A stretch of DNA of 6,013 bases, from positions 1-6,013 of the forward strand of contig DATHSN010000294.1 in the NCBI GenBank assembly GCA_035464115.1. Reading direction: 5' to 3'. A model generated the notes under the pieces. It was not told the origin of the DNA and made no database searches. It saw only the letters and a list, made by a program, of their open reading frames with translations. The translations under genes and the position numbers were made by a program. The stretch comes from DATHSN01 sp035464115. GTDB lineage: Bacteria > Actinomycetota > Acidimicrobiia > Acidimicrobiales > SKKL01. This document shows, one piece after another, positions 5,611-6,013 of this stretch. Within the stretch, counting starts at the first letter, position 1. Every line of letters starts with the position of its first letter.

Positions 5611-6012
5611 TCAGGCGGCGCGGTGGCGGGCGGGGACGACGGTGGACCGACGGGGATCGAAGCGGGGGAGCATCGGGAGCGGGAACGCCCAGCCCGCGTC
5701 GGCGTGGAGCAGGCGCACCCGGTGGGCGTGCTCGTCGAGCCAGGCGGTGACGCACAACAGCTCGTCGGCGTCGTCGCGCGCCACCGGCCCCGACGGCCCG
5801 CCGGTGGCGGCCTGCGACGTCACGGCCACCCCGAGCGGATCGGGCTGCGCCACGGTGACGGACGGTGGCAGCCCGTCGAGCGGGAGGTGGGGCTCCAGGG
5901 CGTCGGCCGGGCCCCACGCCCGCACCAGTCGCCCGCCGTCGAGCTCGGCGCCGGCACCGTCGGCCAGCTCGACCACGAGCCGCCCGGCGCCGCGGATGGC
6001 ATCGAGGCGCCG
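5611..6012 (-). CDS. C-terminal 133 residues of a protein, possibly a DnaQ/UvrC-like (DEDD exonuclease) protein
   Basis: The frame is open from the window edge to a TGA at 5611-5613. It begins with RRLDAIRGAGRLVVELADG (6012 inwards), so the Val at 5976 is internal and not a start. The visible part has a β-rich stretch and then DDADELLCVTAWLDEHAHRV with LLHADAGWAFPLP near the end. An RRL-x-ALR-x-AGRL entry and an EL-x-x-x-x-WL-x-x-x-x-x-RV-x-L ending remind me of the C-terminal tail of actinobacterial proteins that fuse a DEDD exonuclease to a UvrC-type nuclease domain. In M. tuberculosis such a gene (Rv2191) lies convergent to trpD (Rv2192c), the same orientation as here. No catalytic residues fall in the window, so the assignment rests on resemblance and synteny from memory. 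Confidence 0.6.
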   Translation of the reverse strand, partial: RRLDAIRGAGRLVVELADGAGAELDGGRLVRAWGPADALEPHLPLDGLPPSVTVAQPDPLGVAVTSQAATGGPSGPVARDDADELLCVTAWLDEHAHRVRLLHADAGWAFPLPMLPRFDPRRSTVVPARHRAA

Positions 6013-6013
6013 C

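Overview
The window is very GC-rich, with G or C at nearly every third codon position. It carries a WhiB-family regulator, which is essentially confined to Actinomycetota and their phages. The trpD loop type, the rubrerythrin/Fe-S/DUF3501 gene set and the overall composition suggest a deep actinobacterial lineage such as Acidimicrobiia. That placement is inference from protein character, not a database result.

Layout, left to right. (1) Positions 1-2173, + strand, hold a redox module. It consists of the 3' end of a rubrerythrin-type diiron protein, an 8-Fe/CCG-domain oxidoreductase subunit of the GlpC/HdrD type, and a DUF3501 protein whose ATG overlaps the preceding stop (ATGA). A near-perfect 15-bp hairpin lies between the first two genes. 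(2) Positions 2174-2910, - strand, hold ispD of the non-mevalonate isoprenoid pathway, convergent with DUF3501. A GC hairpin spans the shared 3' ends and contains the ispD stop codon. (3) Positions 2950-3411, + strand, hold a short divergent gene that is itself a truncated IspD homologue. (4) Positions 3412-4834, + strand, hold a candidate promoter and leader, whiB, then trpD 8 nt later. (5) Positions 4935-6013, - strand, hold a small single-pass membrane protein and, upstream of it, the C-terminal part of a gene that leaves the window, possibly a DnaQ/UvrC-like DEDD exonuclease.

The most interesting observation is the ispD pair. The full-length IspD keeps its CTP-binding N-terminus, HDGARP motif and C-terminal Lys. 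It has lost the residues of the dimer-swapped arm, aligning Pro and Val with E. coli Thr140 and Arg157. Its divergently encoded partner lacks the CTP-binding N-terminus and HDxxRP motif but keeps D-x-x-K and the V-D-R arginine in that arm. In E. coli the arm residues reach into the other subunit's active site. The pattern of losses therefore suggests an obligate catalytic/pseudoenzyme heterodimer. TrpD also has an unusual PRPP loop, with GTGGS plus a three-residue insertion instead of GTGGD.

There is no gene-free stretch longer than about 125 bases. I see no CRISPR array, tRNA, rRNA, insertion sequence or phage feature.
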